From assembly GCA_902773195.1 (NCBI GenBank), contig CACYDL010000192.1, positions 1 through 18,986 on the forward strand: a stretch of DNA of 18,986 bases. Direction: 5' to 3'. Below are positions 1-8,401 of this stretch, in pieces. The stretch comes from an uncultured Lachnospiraceae bacterium. Its GTDB lineage: Bacteria > Bacillota_A > Clostridia > Lachnospirales > Lachnospiraceae. Made by a program: the position numbers and the translations under genes. The notes under the pieces are model-generated. The model ran no database searches. It was given only the letters and a program-made list of their open reading frames with translations, and was not told the DNA's origin. The number at the start of each line of letters is the position of its first letter. Within the stretch, counting starts at the first letter, position 1.

Positions 1-259
1 CACGGGAGACGCTCCTGAAACAGCCGGAAGCAGCGGCGCCACGGCCGGCACTCCGGAAGCGGCCGGAAACAGCGGCGCCGCGGCCGGCGCTCCTGAAACA
101 GCCGGAAGCAGCAGCGCCACGGGAGCGGAAGGCGGGTCCGCGGGCGGAGGGGAAACCATCCCGTCCGGGCCGCTGACGATCTCCTTCCGCCCGGGAAACG
201 CCGATGACGCGTCTGCGGGCACGGCCCGCGGAACCGCCTCAGAGGGGAGTGCTCTATGA
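1..259 (+). CDS. 3' end of an unrecognised gene with a low-complexity tail (partial)
   Basis: An open frame enters from the left edge (first whole codon at 2-4) and ends with TGA at 257-259. The 85 visible residues are almost all Ala, Gly, Ser, Thr, Pro and Glu. They begin with three tandem 13-residue repeats and end with a less repetitive stretch containing ETIPSGPLTISFRPGN. The stop overlaps the start codon of the next gene as ATGA, which indicates translational coupling and a shared transcript. The folded part of the protein is outside the window, so no function can be given. A flexible linker or surface-exposed tail is a guess from composition alone. Confidence 0.75.
   Translation, partial: TGDAPETAGSSGATAGTPEAAGNSGAAAGAPETAGSSSATGAEGGSAGGGETIPSGPLTISFRPGNADDASAGTARGTASEGSAL
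11..127 (+). repeat. three tandem 39-bp (13-residue) coding repeats
   Basis: Units lie at 11-49, 50-88 and 89-127, in frame with the partial gene. They encode APETAGSSGATAG, TPEAAGNSGAAAG and APETAGSSSATGA. Units 1 and 3 are nearly identical at nucleotide level and unit 2 has diverged. There are no spacers, so this is an intragenic minisatellite and not a CRISPR array. Confidence 0.9.
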
Positions 260-990
260 GATACAACCGCGAAAACAACACAGACACGACGGGAATGCCG
301 GCGTCTTACGCCGCGAGGGAGGCCCTGAAGGGACACTGGAACCAGGCGGCCGCCGTCTCGCTCGTCCTTCTGTGCGCCTCCCTGCTCTGTTCCGTCATCA
401 CGGGGCTGTTCGGGAGAAACGACAGTGACGCCGCCGCCTGGATGAGCCTGGCCACCGGCTTCATCCTTCAGCTCCTCCTCGCCGTGCTGATCGACGGAGG
501 CCTCCTGGTATTCAGGGATCTTCTGAGAAAGCACACCGTCGACCCGCGCCGCGTGATCGAGCCCTTCAGAACCCAGCCCGACCGCTTTCTGATCGTGGAG
601 CTGCTGATGACGGCCCCCGGCGTCGCATTCCTGCTGCCGGTCCTGATTTCAGCCGCGGCCGGTTCCCCGGCCGTCAGCGTCCGGACCGCCGCGGTCCTCG
701 CCGCGGCCGGCGTGATCGCCTCGCTCTGCGTGCGGATCTTCTTCGCGCCCTCCGTCTATTATCTTCTGGAGGACGGACAGCTCGGAGCGGGTCCCGCCCT
801 TCGCCGGGCCAAAGACGTCATGAAAGGCAGGAGACTTCCTCTGCTGAAAGTGCTCCTGCCCTTTATCGGCTATCTTCTGTTGTCGTTTCTCACCTTCGGA
901 ATCAGCCTGATCTGGGTGATCCCCTATCTTCTGACGACCCTCGCGTCCTTCTTTGAGTCGCTGCCCGGCGTTCAGGTCTCCGATCCGTAA
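256..990 (+). CDS. DUF975-like integral membrane protein
   Basis: 244 aa with a short polar N-terminus and five to six hydrophobic segments at about residues 32-53, 62-87, 111-136, 143-170 and a long one at 195-232. The C-terminal pattern (FLTFGISLIWVIPYLLTTLASFFESL) is typical of the DUF975 family of Firmicutes membrane proteins, whose biochemical role is not established. Another DUF975-like feature is the loop ALRRAKDVMKGRR ahead of the last membrane segment. The start is supported by AGGGGAG six bases before the ATG and by ATGA overlap with the preceding gene. The 3' end overlaps the convergent GH13 gene by 19 bp. Family assignment is from pattern recognition; function unknown. Confidence 0.75.
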   Translation: MRYNRENNTDTTGMPASYAAREALKGHWNQAAAVSLVLLCASLLCSVITGLFGRNDSDAAAWMSLATGFILQLLLAVLIDGGLLVFRDLLRKHTVDPRRVIEPFRTQPDRFLIVELLMTAPGVAFLLPVLISAAAGSPAVSVRTAAVLAAAGVIASLCVRIFFAPSVYYLLEDGQLGAGPALRRAKDVMKGRRLPLLKVLLPFIGYLLLSFLTFGISLIWVIPYLLTTLASFFESLPGVQVSDP

Positions 991-3083
991 TACAGCACGA
1001 CCGCCTCATGGGGCCGCAGCTCCATTTCCAGTATGCCGGAGTTCACCTCCACGGTCTCCGGCTCGTCCGAGTAGTCGTCCTGCCACGTGGACAGCCGTCT
1101 CGTCATGACCAGGTCCTTATCTCTGGGTACGCCGGCCTCCCACACAGGGAGGCTTATTTTGATCGGTGAGGAATCGGCATTCACGGCCGCCGCGAGACAT
1201 TCGCTGCGTGAAAAACGCCCGTAGGCCACCAGATTTCGTCCGCTGCCCAGATCCTTGTAGGAGCCGTCCGTCAGCACCTTGTATTTCTTGTGCAGGCGGA
1301 TGGCCTTTTTGTAGAAATCCAGGAGCTTCTGGTCCTCCCGTCCCCAGGGATAGGTTCTCCGGTTGTCGGGATCGGTGAAGCCGGCGAGGCCCGCCTCGTC
1401 CCCGTAATACAGGGTCGGTGCCCCGACGAAGGTCATCTGGATCAGCACCGCCGCCCGCATCACGGCGGGACAGACGTTTCTCGAGGCCGCCTCCGGGCCG
1501 TGGTCCGACACCCGGCCCACGATATGGTTGGTCCTGGTGAGGAATCTCGAGTGATCATGATTGTCCAGCTCGTTCATCGCGCACTGCAGGGAGGGCCCCA
1601 TGAAGCTGGCCTGATGGTAGGTCATCGCGTCCCGGAAGGAATCCCCGTTGCCCAGCATATCCTCCCGGAACTGGTCGCTGTGCTTTTCCATTCCCGTGAG
1701 GAACCAGGAGACCGGCTCCATGAACGCGTCGTAGTTCATGACCGTATCCCACTCGTCTCCCTTCAGCCAGTCGTGCGTCTCGCCGTAGTGCTCGGCCAGG
1801 ATCACCGCGTCCGGATTGGCCTCCTTGACGGCTTTCCTGAACAGCTTCCAGAAGTGATGGTTGAACTCGCTGCTGTGCCCCAGATCCGCCGCCACGTCCA
1901 GCCGCCAGCCGTCCGCGCAGTAGGGAGGGGAGACCCATTTTCTGCCGATATTCAGAATATACTCGACCAGCTTTTCGCTTCCCTCGTAATTGAGCTTCGG
2001 GAGGGTCTCGTAGCCCCACCACCCGTCATAGAACTCGTTGTAGGGCCAGGCGTGCTCATTGTTGAATTTGAAGAAGCTGCGGTAGGGACTGTCCGCGCAG
2101 ATAAAGGCGCCTTTGTCGTAGCCGCCGTTTTTCTCGTAGATGCGCTCGCGGTCGAGCCACTTGTTGAAGGAGCCGCAGTGATTGAACACTCCGTCGAGAA
2201 TCACCTTCATCCCCCGCGCGTGCACCGCTTCGCAGAAATGCGCGAAATACCGGTTGGAGGCCTCCAGGTTCTCCGGATCCGTCACCCTGAGAATATAGCA
2301 CTCGGCGTCCACATTCTCGTTGTCCCCCGGCGCCAGAAGACATCCTCCGTCCCGGACGATCTTCGCCAGATGCGGATCGACGTGGTCGTAGTCCTGGATA
2401 TCGTACTTGTGGTTGGACGGGGAGACGAAGATGGGATTGAGGTAGAGCACCTCCACGCCCAGATCCTGCAGATAGTCCAGCTTCTGCTCGATTCCCTCCA
2501 GATCTCCTCCGTAGAAATTGCGGACGTCCATGTTCTCCGGGACCTGGTACCAGTCGTCGACATGCTTTGAATGGCCGTCCAGGTAGGCGAACTCGTCGGA
2601 TCTGACGTCGTTGCTGCGCTCCCCGTTTGAGAAACGGTCGGTGAAGATCTGGTACATGACGGCCCCGCGGGCCCACTCCGGCGTGCGGAAGCCGGGAACG
2701 ATCCGGAACGCATTTCTCTCGGACAGATCCCTGGTGACGCCCAGCTTGTTGTAGTAATAGACGTTTCTGCCGAGCTGTATCTCGAAGTAGTAGAGCACGG
2801 TCTCCGAGACGGAACGGATCCGGTATTCATAGTAGTCGAAGCCGCCCTCAGACTCCCCGAGACTCATGGGCTCCCGCACCGCGCCGCTGATGAACCAGAC
2901 GGAATCGGCGTTGTTCCGCATCACGCGGATCCGCACCGTGACGTCGTCGCCCTCCCGGCACTCGAACGGGGTCCTGTAGTAAGCGGTCTCATCGCTGAAG
3001 ACGGCATTTTTCCGGAACGGCGGTTTCAACTGGGTGATATACTGACGGATGCGTCCCTCGTTGTCTGTATGATTGGTGCCCAT
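972..3083 (-). CDS. GH13 alpha-glycosidase, neopullulanase/cyclomaltodextrinase type
   Basis: 703 aa with no signal peptide, so probably a cytoplasmic enzyme cutting alpha-1,4 (possibly alpha-1,6) links in maltodextrins or cyclodextrins. Residues about 20-130 look like the N-terminal beta-sandwich (CBM34-like) of this subgroup. The catalytic barrel begins at AVMYQIFTDRFSNG (~142). Conserved regions are visible: DGVFNH (297-302), LPKLN (361-365, the subgroup's region V), DGWRLDVA with nucleophile Asp396, ILAEHYG with acid/base Glu431, and DNHD with Asp510. A C-terminal beta domain follows from about 600. All three catalytic acids are present. The gene starts 35 bp after ftsH with only a weak Shine-Dalgarno site, so it is probably cotranscribed. 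Exact substrate cannot be read from sequence. Confidence 0.92.
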   Translation of the reverse strand: MGTNHTDNEGRIRQYITQLKPPFRKNAVFSDETAYYRTPFECREGDDVTVRIRVMRNNADSVWFISGAVREPMSLGESEGGFDYYEYRIRSVSETVLYYFEIQLGRNVYYYNKLGVTRDLSERNAFRIVPGFRTPEWARGAVMYQIFTDRFSNGERSNDVRSDEFAYLDGHSKHVDDWYQVPENMDVRNFYGGDLEGIEQKLDYLQDLGVEVLYLNPIFVSPSNHKYDIQDYDHVDPHLAKIVRDGGCLLAPGDNENVDAECYILRVTDPENLEASNRYFAHFCEAVHARGMKVILDGVFNHCGSFNKWLDRERIYEKNGGYDKGAFICADSPYRSFFKFNNEHAWPYNEFYDGWWGYETLPKLNYEGSEKLVEYILNIGRKWVSPPYCADGWRLDVAADLGHSSEFNHHFWKLFRKAVKEANPDAVILAEHYGETHDWLKGDEWDTVMNYDAFMEPVSWFLTGMEKHSDQFREDMLGNGDSFRDAMTYHQASFMGPSLQCAMNELDNHDHSRFLTRTNHIVGRVSDHGPEAASRNVCPAVMRAAVLIQMTFVGAPTLYYGDEAGLAGFTDPDNRRTYPWGREDQKLLDFYKKAIRLHKKYKVLTDGSYKDLGSGRNLVAYGRFSRSECLAAAVNADSSPIKISLPVWEAGVPRDKDLVMTRRLSTWQDDYSDEPETVEVNSGILEMELRPHEAVVLYYGSET

Positions 3084-3118
3084 CTGTTTGTCCCGCCTTC
3101 CGTTCTGATCCGGAGGAT

Positions 3119-5158
<2,040 letters not shown>

Positions 5159-5181
5159 TAGTATTCACTCCGTTTTCTGTT

Positions 5182-5706
5182 TCAGTCCACAGCGGCGATG
5201 TAGGGAAGGTTTCTGTACCGCTGCTGGTAATCCATGCCGCATCCCAGCACGAAACGGTCCTCGATGACAAAGCCTCTGTAATCGATACCGACGTCCGCGA
5301 CCCGGCGGCTCGGCTTGTCGAGCAGGGTGCACAGACGCAGGGAGGCCGGTTTTCTCGCCTTGAGGATCTGGATCAGGTAGGAAAGCGTCCTGCCCGAGTC
5401 GATGATGTCCTCCACGATCAGCACGTCCTTTCCCTCGAGGGGCTCGTCGAGATCCTTGATGATCTTGACGACGCCGCTGGATTTGGTGTCGTCCCCGTAG
5501 CTGGAGACAGACATGAAATCAAGGGTGACGGGGACGTCCTCCCTGATCCTGCTGGAGAGCGCCGTCATGAAGTAGACGCCTCCCTTGAGGACGCAGATCA
5601 TGTGAATCGTCTTTCCCGCGTAATCCCGGCTGATTTCCTCCGCCAGTTCGCCGATTCTCTTTTCCACTTCCTGCTCGCTGATCATGACGCTGAACTTCTC
5701 ATTCAT
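5182..5706 (-). CDS. hpt: hypoxanthine phosphoribosyltransferase
   Basis: 174 aa cytoplasmic enzyme of purine salvage, converting hypoxanthine or guanine plus PRPP to IMP or GMP. The PRPP-binding loop VLIVEDIIDSGRT is at 95-107, the early VLKGGVYF motif at 39-46, and the C-terminal RFVLGCGMDYQQRYRNLPYI segment is typical of the bacterial enzyme. A longer open frame extends upstream but it reads tilS out of frame. The ATG at 5706 has AAAGGAG seven to eight bases upstream and gives the usual family length. It overlaps the end of tilS by 8 bp (ATGAATGA), so the two are translationally coupled. ftsH follows 23 bp downstream, as in many Firmicutes. Confidence 0.95.
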   Translation of the reverse strand: MNEKFSVMISEQEVEKRIGELAEEISRDYAGKTIHMICVLKGGVYFMTALSSRIREDVPVTLDFMSVSSYGDDTKSSGVVKIIKDLDEPLEGKDVLIVEDIIDSGRTLSYLIQILKARKPASLRLCTLLDKPSRRVADVGIDYRGFVIEDRFVLGCGMDYQQRYRNLPYIAAVD

Positions 5707-7123
5707 AGTCTGCTCCTTTGTCATTGGAATAGGCGCGGACGCGCAGGGCCCGCTCGGTTGTCCCGTCAATCCGGTATCCGCAGCTGTCACGCATTCCGAC
5801 CACCCAGAGGATCTCGCTCCCGACGGCCAGAAGGGGAATCCCGTCCCGGAGGCGGGAAGGAACCTTCTGATCCGTAAAATAGTCGGAAAGCTTCTTTCGG
5901 CCGCCGGCCGCGTTGACGGCGATGAAATCACCGCTTCTTCTGGTTCTGATCACAGCCGTACCGTTTATTTTATCATAATCGAACCATTTCGTATACTTCT
6001 TTTGAGGAACCGGAAGGGAGGGAAAGGCCTCGATTTCACAGGAAAAACGCCAGGCCCCGAAATCCGCCTCGAAGGGAAACGTCCCGGGGATTTCGATCCC
6101 GGGCCGGCGCTCCGGCGCGGCGTCCTCCCGCGGCGTCTCTGTTCTCTCCCGCCTCTTCAGTTCGACGCCCTCCCGCCGCCGGACCGCCTCCACGCCGTGG
6201 GGAAGGTCAAGCCGGGCATCCGTCTTCTTCCCGAAGAGACCTCCTAGATCCTCGAGATGTCTTTCCGTCACGTCGCGCACGGAGCCGCCGGTCCTGTCCA
6301 GGCAGATCCGGAAAATCTCCTTCCGGACCGCGGGATATTCCTCAAGGACCGTGCCGCGCAGCAGGCACGCGCCGCCGCTGAAGGACGCGTGAAGGCCGAG
6401 CCGCCCGGCCGCCTCGGCGGCGATGAAATCGGCGGCCTCCCCCGCCCGGCGGGCGAGATCCGCGAGATGGTCCGCGGCGCGGCTGTTGACATGCTCCTCC
6501 AGGAGCGGAAGAAGGATGTGTCTGATACGGTTCCGGGCCGCGTCGTTCTCCCGGTTCGTAGAATCCGTCATCCAGGAAATGTCCCTCTGCCTCAGGGATT
6601 CCTCAATCTCGGCCCGGGTGACCCCAAGCAGCGGGCGGATCAGCGGCCCGTTCACCGGCCGCATCGAGGCCAGGCCTCTGATGCCGGTTCCTCTGGCGAT
6701 CCGGAAGAGGACCGTCTCGGCCAGGTCGTCCCTGTGATGGGCGAGAGCGATCTTCGCCCCGCCCAGCCGTTCCGCCTCGGCCCGAAGCGCCTCGTATCGC
6801 GCCTTCCTTCCCGCTTCCTCCACCGACATCCCGAGGAGGCGGGCCTCCGCCGGGACGTCCCTTTCGACGGTCGTGCACGGAATTCCGTGCGCCCCGCAGA
6901 GCGCCCGGACAAACCGGGCGTCCCGGTCCGCCTCCTCGCCCCGGATCCCGTGATGCACGTGAAGCGCCGTCAGACCCAGCCTCATGGAACGGGTCAGATC
7001 CAGAAGCACAAAAAAAAGGAAAACCGAGTCAGCGCCGCCGGACACAGCCGCGATCACGCGGTCCCCGTCCTTCAGCATTCCGGTCTTCCCGATCAGATCT
7101 CTTACCTTCTCTTCTGCCGTCAT
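5699..7123 (-). CDS. tilS: tRNA(Ile)-lysidine synthase
   Basis: 474 aa N-type ATP pyrophosphatase that attaches lysine to C34 of the CAU-anticodon tRNA-Ile, changing it from Met to Ile decoding; normally essential. The PP-loop SGGADS is at 28-33, the HHRDD motif at 129-133 (AHHRDDLAETVLFRIARGTG), and DSTNRENDAARNRIRH at 187-202. The C-terminal TilS domain occupies about 375-465. The start codon overlaps the divIC stop as TGATG, and the 3' end overlaps hpt. A run of eight T residues occurs in the coding strand at 7010-7017, at about residue 36, in an otherwise GC-rich gene. Spore formers often have spoIIE between divIC and this gene; here there is no room. Confidence 0.95.
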   Translation of the reverse strand: MTAEEKVRDLIGKTGMLKDGDRVIAAVSGGADSVFLFFVLLDLTRSMRLGLTALHVHHGIRGEEADRDARFVRALCGAHGIPCTTVERDVPAEARLLGMSVEEAGRKARYEALRAEAERLGGAKIALAHHRDDLAETVLFRIARGTGIRGLASMRPVNGPLIRPLLGVTRAEIEESLRQRDISWMTDSTNRENDAARNRIRHILLPLLEEHVNSRAADHLADLARRAGEAADFIAAEAAGRLGLHASFSGGACLLRGTVLEEYPAVRKEIFRICLDRTGGSVRDVTERHLEDLGGLFGKKTDARLDLPHGVEAVRRREGVELKRRERTETPREDAAPERRPGIEIPGTFPFEADFGAWRFSCEIEAFPSLPVPQKKYTKWFDYDKINGTAVIRTRRSGDFIAVNAAGGRKKLSDYFTDQKVPSRLRDGIPLLAVGSEILWVVGMRDSCGYRIDGTTERALRVRAYSNDKGADYE

Positions 7124-7437
7124 CAGTCCCTGGGCTTGAATATCAGCTCTCCGCTCTCCACCAGGCCGAGCCGGTCTCTGGCAGCCTCCTTCACATACTC
7201 GTCAGACTGCATATATTCCCGCATCGCCTCGATGGATTCCGTCCTGTGCTTTTCTTCCTCAATCGCCGTCTCGAGCTCACGGCGTCTCATGTCGTTGTCG
7301 CCGATCCGCTGCTTCAGGCGTATTCCCTCAAAAAAAAGAACCGCAAACAGCAGACACACAACCAGGAGGATCGCGATCATCCCGGATCTGTTTCCGCTCC
7401 CCGGATTTTTTTCCGCTGCGGCTCTTCTGGAACTCAT
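7123..7437 (-). CDS. divIC: septum formation initiator, DivIC/FtsL-type
   Basis: 104 aa bitopic division protein that in related bacteria joins FtsL and DivIB/FtsQ to activate septal wall synthesis. It has a short basic cytoplasmic N-terminus, one membrane segment at about 20-37, a coiled coil at 38-75, and the typical C-terminal sequence YVKEAARDRLGLVESGELIF. The frame is open back to an ATG at 7473, but that codon has no Shine-Dalgarno site. The ATG at 7437 has GGGGGGAG just upstream (spacing tight) and is preferred. The stop overlaps the tilS start. DivIC rather than FtsL is inferred from position next to rqcP and tilS. Confidence 0.85.
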   Translation of the reverse strand: MSSRRAAAEKNPGSGNRSGMIAILLVVCLLFAVLFFEGIRLKQRIGDNDMRRRELETAIEEEKHRTESIEAMREYMQSDEYVKEAARDRLGLVESGELIFKPRD

Positions 7438-7449
7438 ATCTCCCCCCGG

Positions 7450-7466
7450 GCGGCCGGACCGGCCGC
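7450..7466 (-). promoter_or_regulatory. 17-bp GC palindrome beside the divIC ribosome-binding site
   Basis: Arms GCGGCCGG (7450-7457) and CCGGCCGC (7459-7466) are perfect complements around one base. The palindrome sits three bases from the GGGGGGAG Shine-Dalgarno run of divIC. As RNA it would form a stem with a small loop right at the ribosome-binding site. It also lies in the possible N-terminal extension of divIC, where it would have to be translated. Function is inferred from position only. Confidence 0.4.
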
Positions 7467-7531
7467 GTCTCATGCTTCGGGTAAAGCGGCCCTTCGCATT
7501 CCGTCCCGGCGGATGCGCCTGTGCCGCGGTT

Positions 7532-7563
7532 GAAAGAAGGAGAACAGCCGGCGGCTGTTCTCC
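7532..7563 (-). terminator. hairpin terminator after rqcP
   Basis: An 11-bp perfect stem: GGAGAACAGCC (7539-7549) pairs with GGCTGTTCTCC (7553-7563) around a 3-base loop. On the minus strand it is followed by the pyrimidine run TTCTTTC. It lies 74 bp after the rqcP stop. The U-tract is interrupted, so termination may be partial. A second weaker stem (AATTGC / GCAATT, 7612-7637) sits right at the rqcP stop codon. Confidence 0.7.
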
Positions 7564-7636
7564 GATCCTGACTGTTTCAGTTTACACCCTGCCGGAATGC
7601 CGCGCAAGAATAATTGCTCCGGCTCCGGGGGGCAAT

Positions 7637-7876
7637 TTACAGCAGACGGTACATCTCGGCGGCGTTTTCCTTCTTCGTCGTCTCGATGACCGCCGTCACC
7701 TCCGCCCTGACGACCCTCTCGCCGAAGCCGATCTCTATGACGTCCCCTGCCTTTACCTCGAGGGAGGCCTTGGCGGTCTTTCCGTTGACGGAGACCCGGC
7801 CCGCGTCGCAGGCCTCGTTGGCCACCGTCCTGCGCTTGATCAGCCGGGACACCTTCAGATATTTATCCAGTCTCAT
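7637..7876 (-). CDS. rqcP: RqcP/YabO-type S4-domain RNA-binding protein
   Basis: 79 aa consisting almost wholly of an S4 domain: MRLDKYLKVSRLIKRRTVANEACDAGRVSVNG is the alpha-L RNA-binding motif, then a short beta segment (KAGDVIEIGFG). In Bacillus the homologue RqcP (YabO) works with RqcH in ribosome-associated quality control, helping add C-terminal alanine tails to stalled chains on 50S subunits. The related Hsp15 of proteobacteria has the same fold. The ATG at 7876 is chosen because the S4 domain starts there and AGGGAAAGG lies upstream. The frame is open for 31 more codons but that part runs through hairpins and codes for basic low-complexity sequence. It sits between hup and divIC as in other Firmicutes, but yabP and yabQ are missing. 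Confidence 0.9.
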   Translation of the reverse strand: MRLDKYLKVSRLIKRRTVANEACDAGRVSVNGKTAKASLEVKAGDVIEIGFGERVVRAEVTAVIETTKKENAAEMYRLL

Positions 7877-7882
7877 CGATGC

Positions 7883-7929
7883 CCTTTCCCTGAAAGGCCT
7901 GCGGGGCAGGCCGCGCGGCTTTCGCCGCG
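7883..7929 (-). promoter_or_regulatory. three-stem leader of rqcP, last stem covering the ribosome-binding site
   Basis: In mRNA order: arms CGCGGC (7924-7929) and GCCGCG (7914-7919) closed by a GAAA tetraloop; arms GGCCTGC (7906-7912) and GCAGGCC (7896-7902) with a CCC loop; arms CCTTTC (7892-7897) and GAAAGG (7883-7888) with an AGG loop. The last stem contains the AGGGAAAGG Shine-Dalgarno sequence of rqcP and shares two bases with the middle stem. The pairings are perfect and visible directly. Translational control is inferred. Confidence 0.5.
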
Positions 7930-7930
7930 A

Positions 7931-7960
7931 ATCAAATCGGGAGAGGAATCTCCTCTCCCG
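7931..7960 (-). terminator. hairpin after hup, probable (partial) terminator
   Basis: A 10-bp perfect stem CGGGAGAGGA (7951-7960 in transcript order) with TCCTCTCCCG (7938-7947) and a 3-base GAT loop, followed on the minus strand by ATTTGATT. It is preceded by TTTTT. It lies 27 bp after the hup stop. The weak U-tract suggests leaky termination, letting some transcripts continue into rqcP. Confidence 0.6.
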
Positions 7961-7987
7961 AAAAATCACATCCGCTGCTCTTTGATG

Positions 7988-8287
7988 TCAGGCTTTTTTC
8001 TTCCTGCTCTTCTTGACGTTCACGGCGTCCTTGAGGCCCTTGCCTGCCTTGAACTTCGGAGCCTTGGAGGCCTTGATCTTCATGGTCTTGCCCGTCTGCG
8101 GGTTTCTTCCTTCGCGGGCAGCTCTCTCTACGACCTCAAAAGTGCCGAAGCCGACAAGCTGGACTTTCTCGCCTTTCTTGAGCTCTTCCGTGACGACTTC
8201 CACAAAAGCCTTCACAGCCGCTTCTGCGTCTTTCTTGGCAAGACCGGTTTCATTGGCGATTGCTGCAGCTAATTCAACCTTGTTCAT
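7988..8287 (-). CDS. hup: HU-family DNA-binding protein
   Basis: 99 aa nucleoid protein that bends DNA without sequence specificity as a dimer. The whole HU fold is present, with [11 protein letters not shown] at 42-52 and the DNA-intercalating arm motif [12 protein letters not shown] at 60-71. Most HU proteins have about 90 residues; this one ends in an extra basic stretch VKKSRKKKA, probably added nonspecific DNA contact. The start has an excellent TAGGAGG site four to five bases... upstream and its own sigma-A promoter about 50 bp upstream. rqcP follows on the same strand. Confidence 0.97.
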   Translation of the reverse strand: MNKVELAAAIANETGLAKKDAEAAVKAFVEVVTEELKKGEKVQLVGFGTFEVVERAAREGRNPQTGKTMKIKASKAPKFKAGKGLKDAVNVKKSRKKKA

Positions 8288-8335
8288 AATAACCTCCTAC
8301 GAATGAATCGCACAGAAAATATAATAGACTATTTT

Positions 8336-8364
8336 GTTATAACCTGAAATGCAACATCTGTCAA
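8336..8364 (-). promoter_or_regulatory. sigma-A type promoter of hup
   Basis: Reading the minus strand: -35 TTGACA (8359-8364, perfect consensus), 17-bp spacer, -10 TATAAC (8336-8341). Transcription would start near 8329, giving a leader of about 40 bases with the TAGGAGG site. The spacer and upstream region are AT-rich against a GC-rich background. HU is abundant, which fits a near-consensus promoter. Confidence 0.85.
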
Positions 8365-8365
8365 G

Positions 8366-8388
8366 AAATATCGGGCTTTCAAAGCCCG
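8366..8388 (-). terminator. short hairpin terminator after phosphoglucomutase
   Basis: Arms CGGGCTT and AAGCCCG (8372-8388 overall) form a 7-bp stem with a 3-base loop, 13 bases after the TAA of the upstream gene. It is followed on the minus strand by ATATTTCTT. The U-tract runs straight into the hup -35 box, so terminator and promoter are back to back. Confidence 0.6.
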
Positions 8389-8401
8389 TAAAACCTTAAT
8401 T

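Noticed and set aside
11..127. Possible CRISPR-like repeats
   Set aside because: Units are directly tandem, in frame and without spacers; they are coding repeats.
5707..5931. N-terminal extension of hypoxanthine phosphoribosyltransferase (249-aa version)
   Set aside because: It overlaps the conserved C-terminal domain of tilS; the ATG at 5706 with AAAGGAG gives normal family length.
7569..7612. Possible promoter TTGCGC-17-TAAACT upstream of divIC
   Set aside because: Both boxes match the consensus poorly and it lies upstream of the 11-bp terminator stem, so it could not serve divIC well.
6257..8272. 671-codon open frame on the plus strand across tilS, divIC, rqcP and hup
   Set aside because: It is antisense to four well-identified genes with conserved motifs, has Pro/Arg/Gly-rich composition typical of GC-rich shadow frames, and has no ribosome-binding site or family signature.
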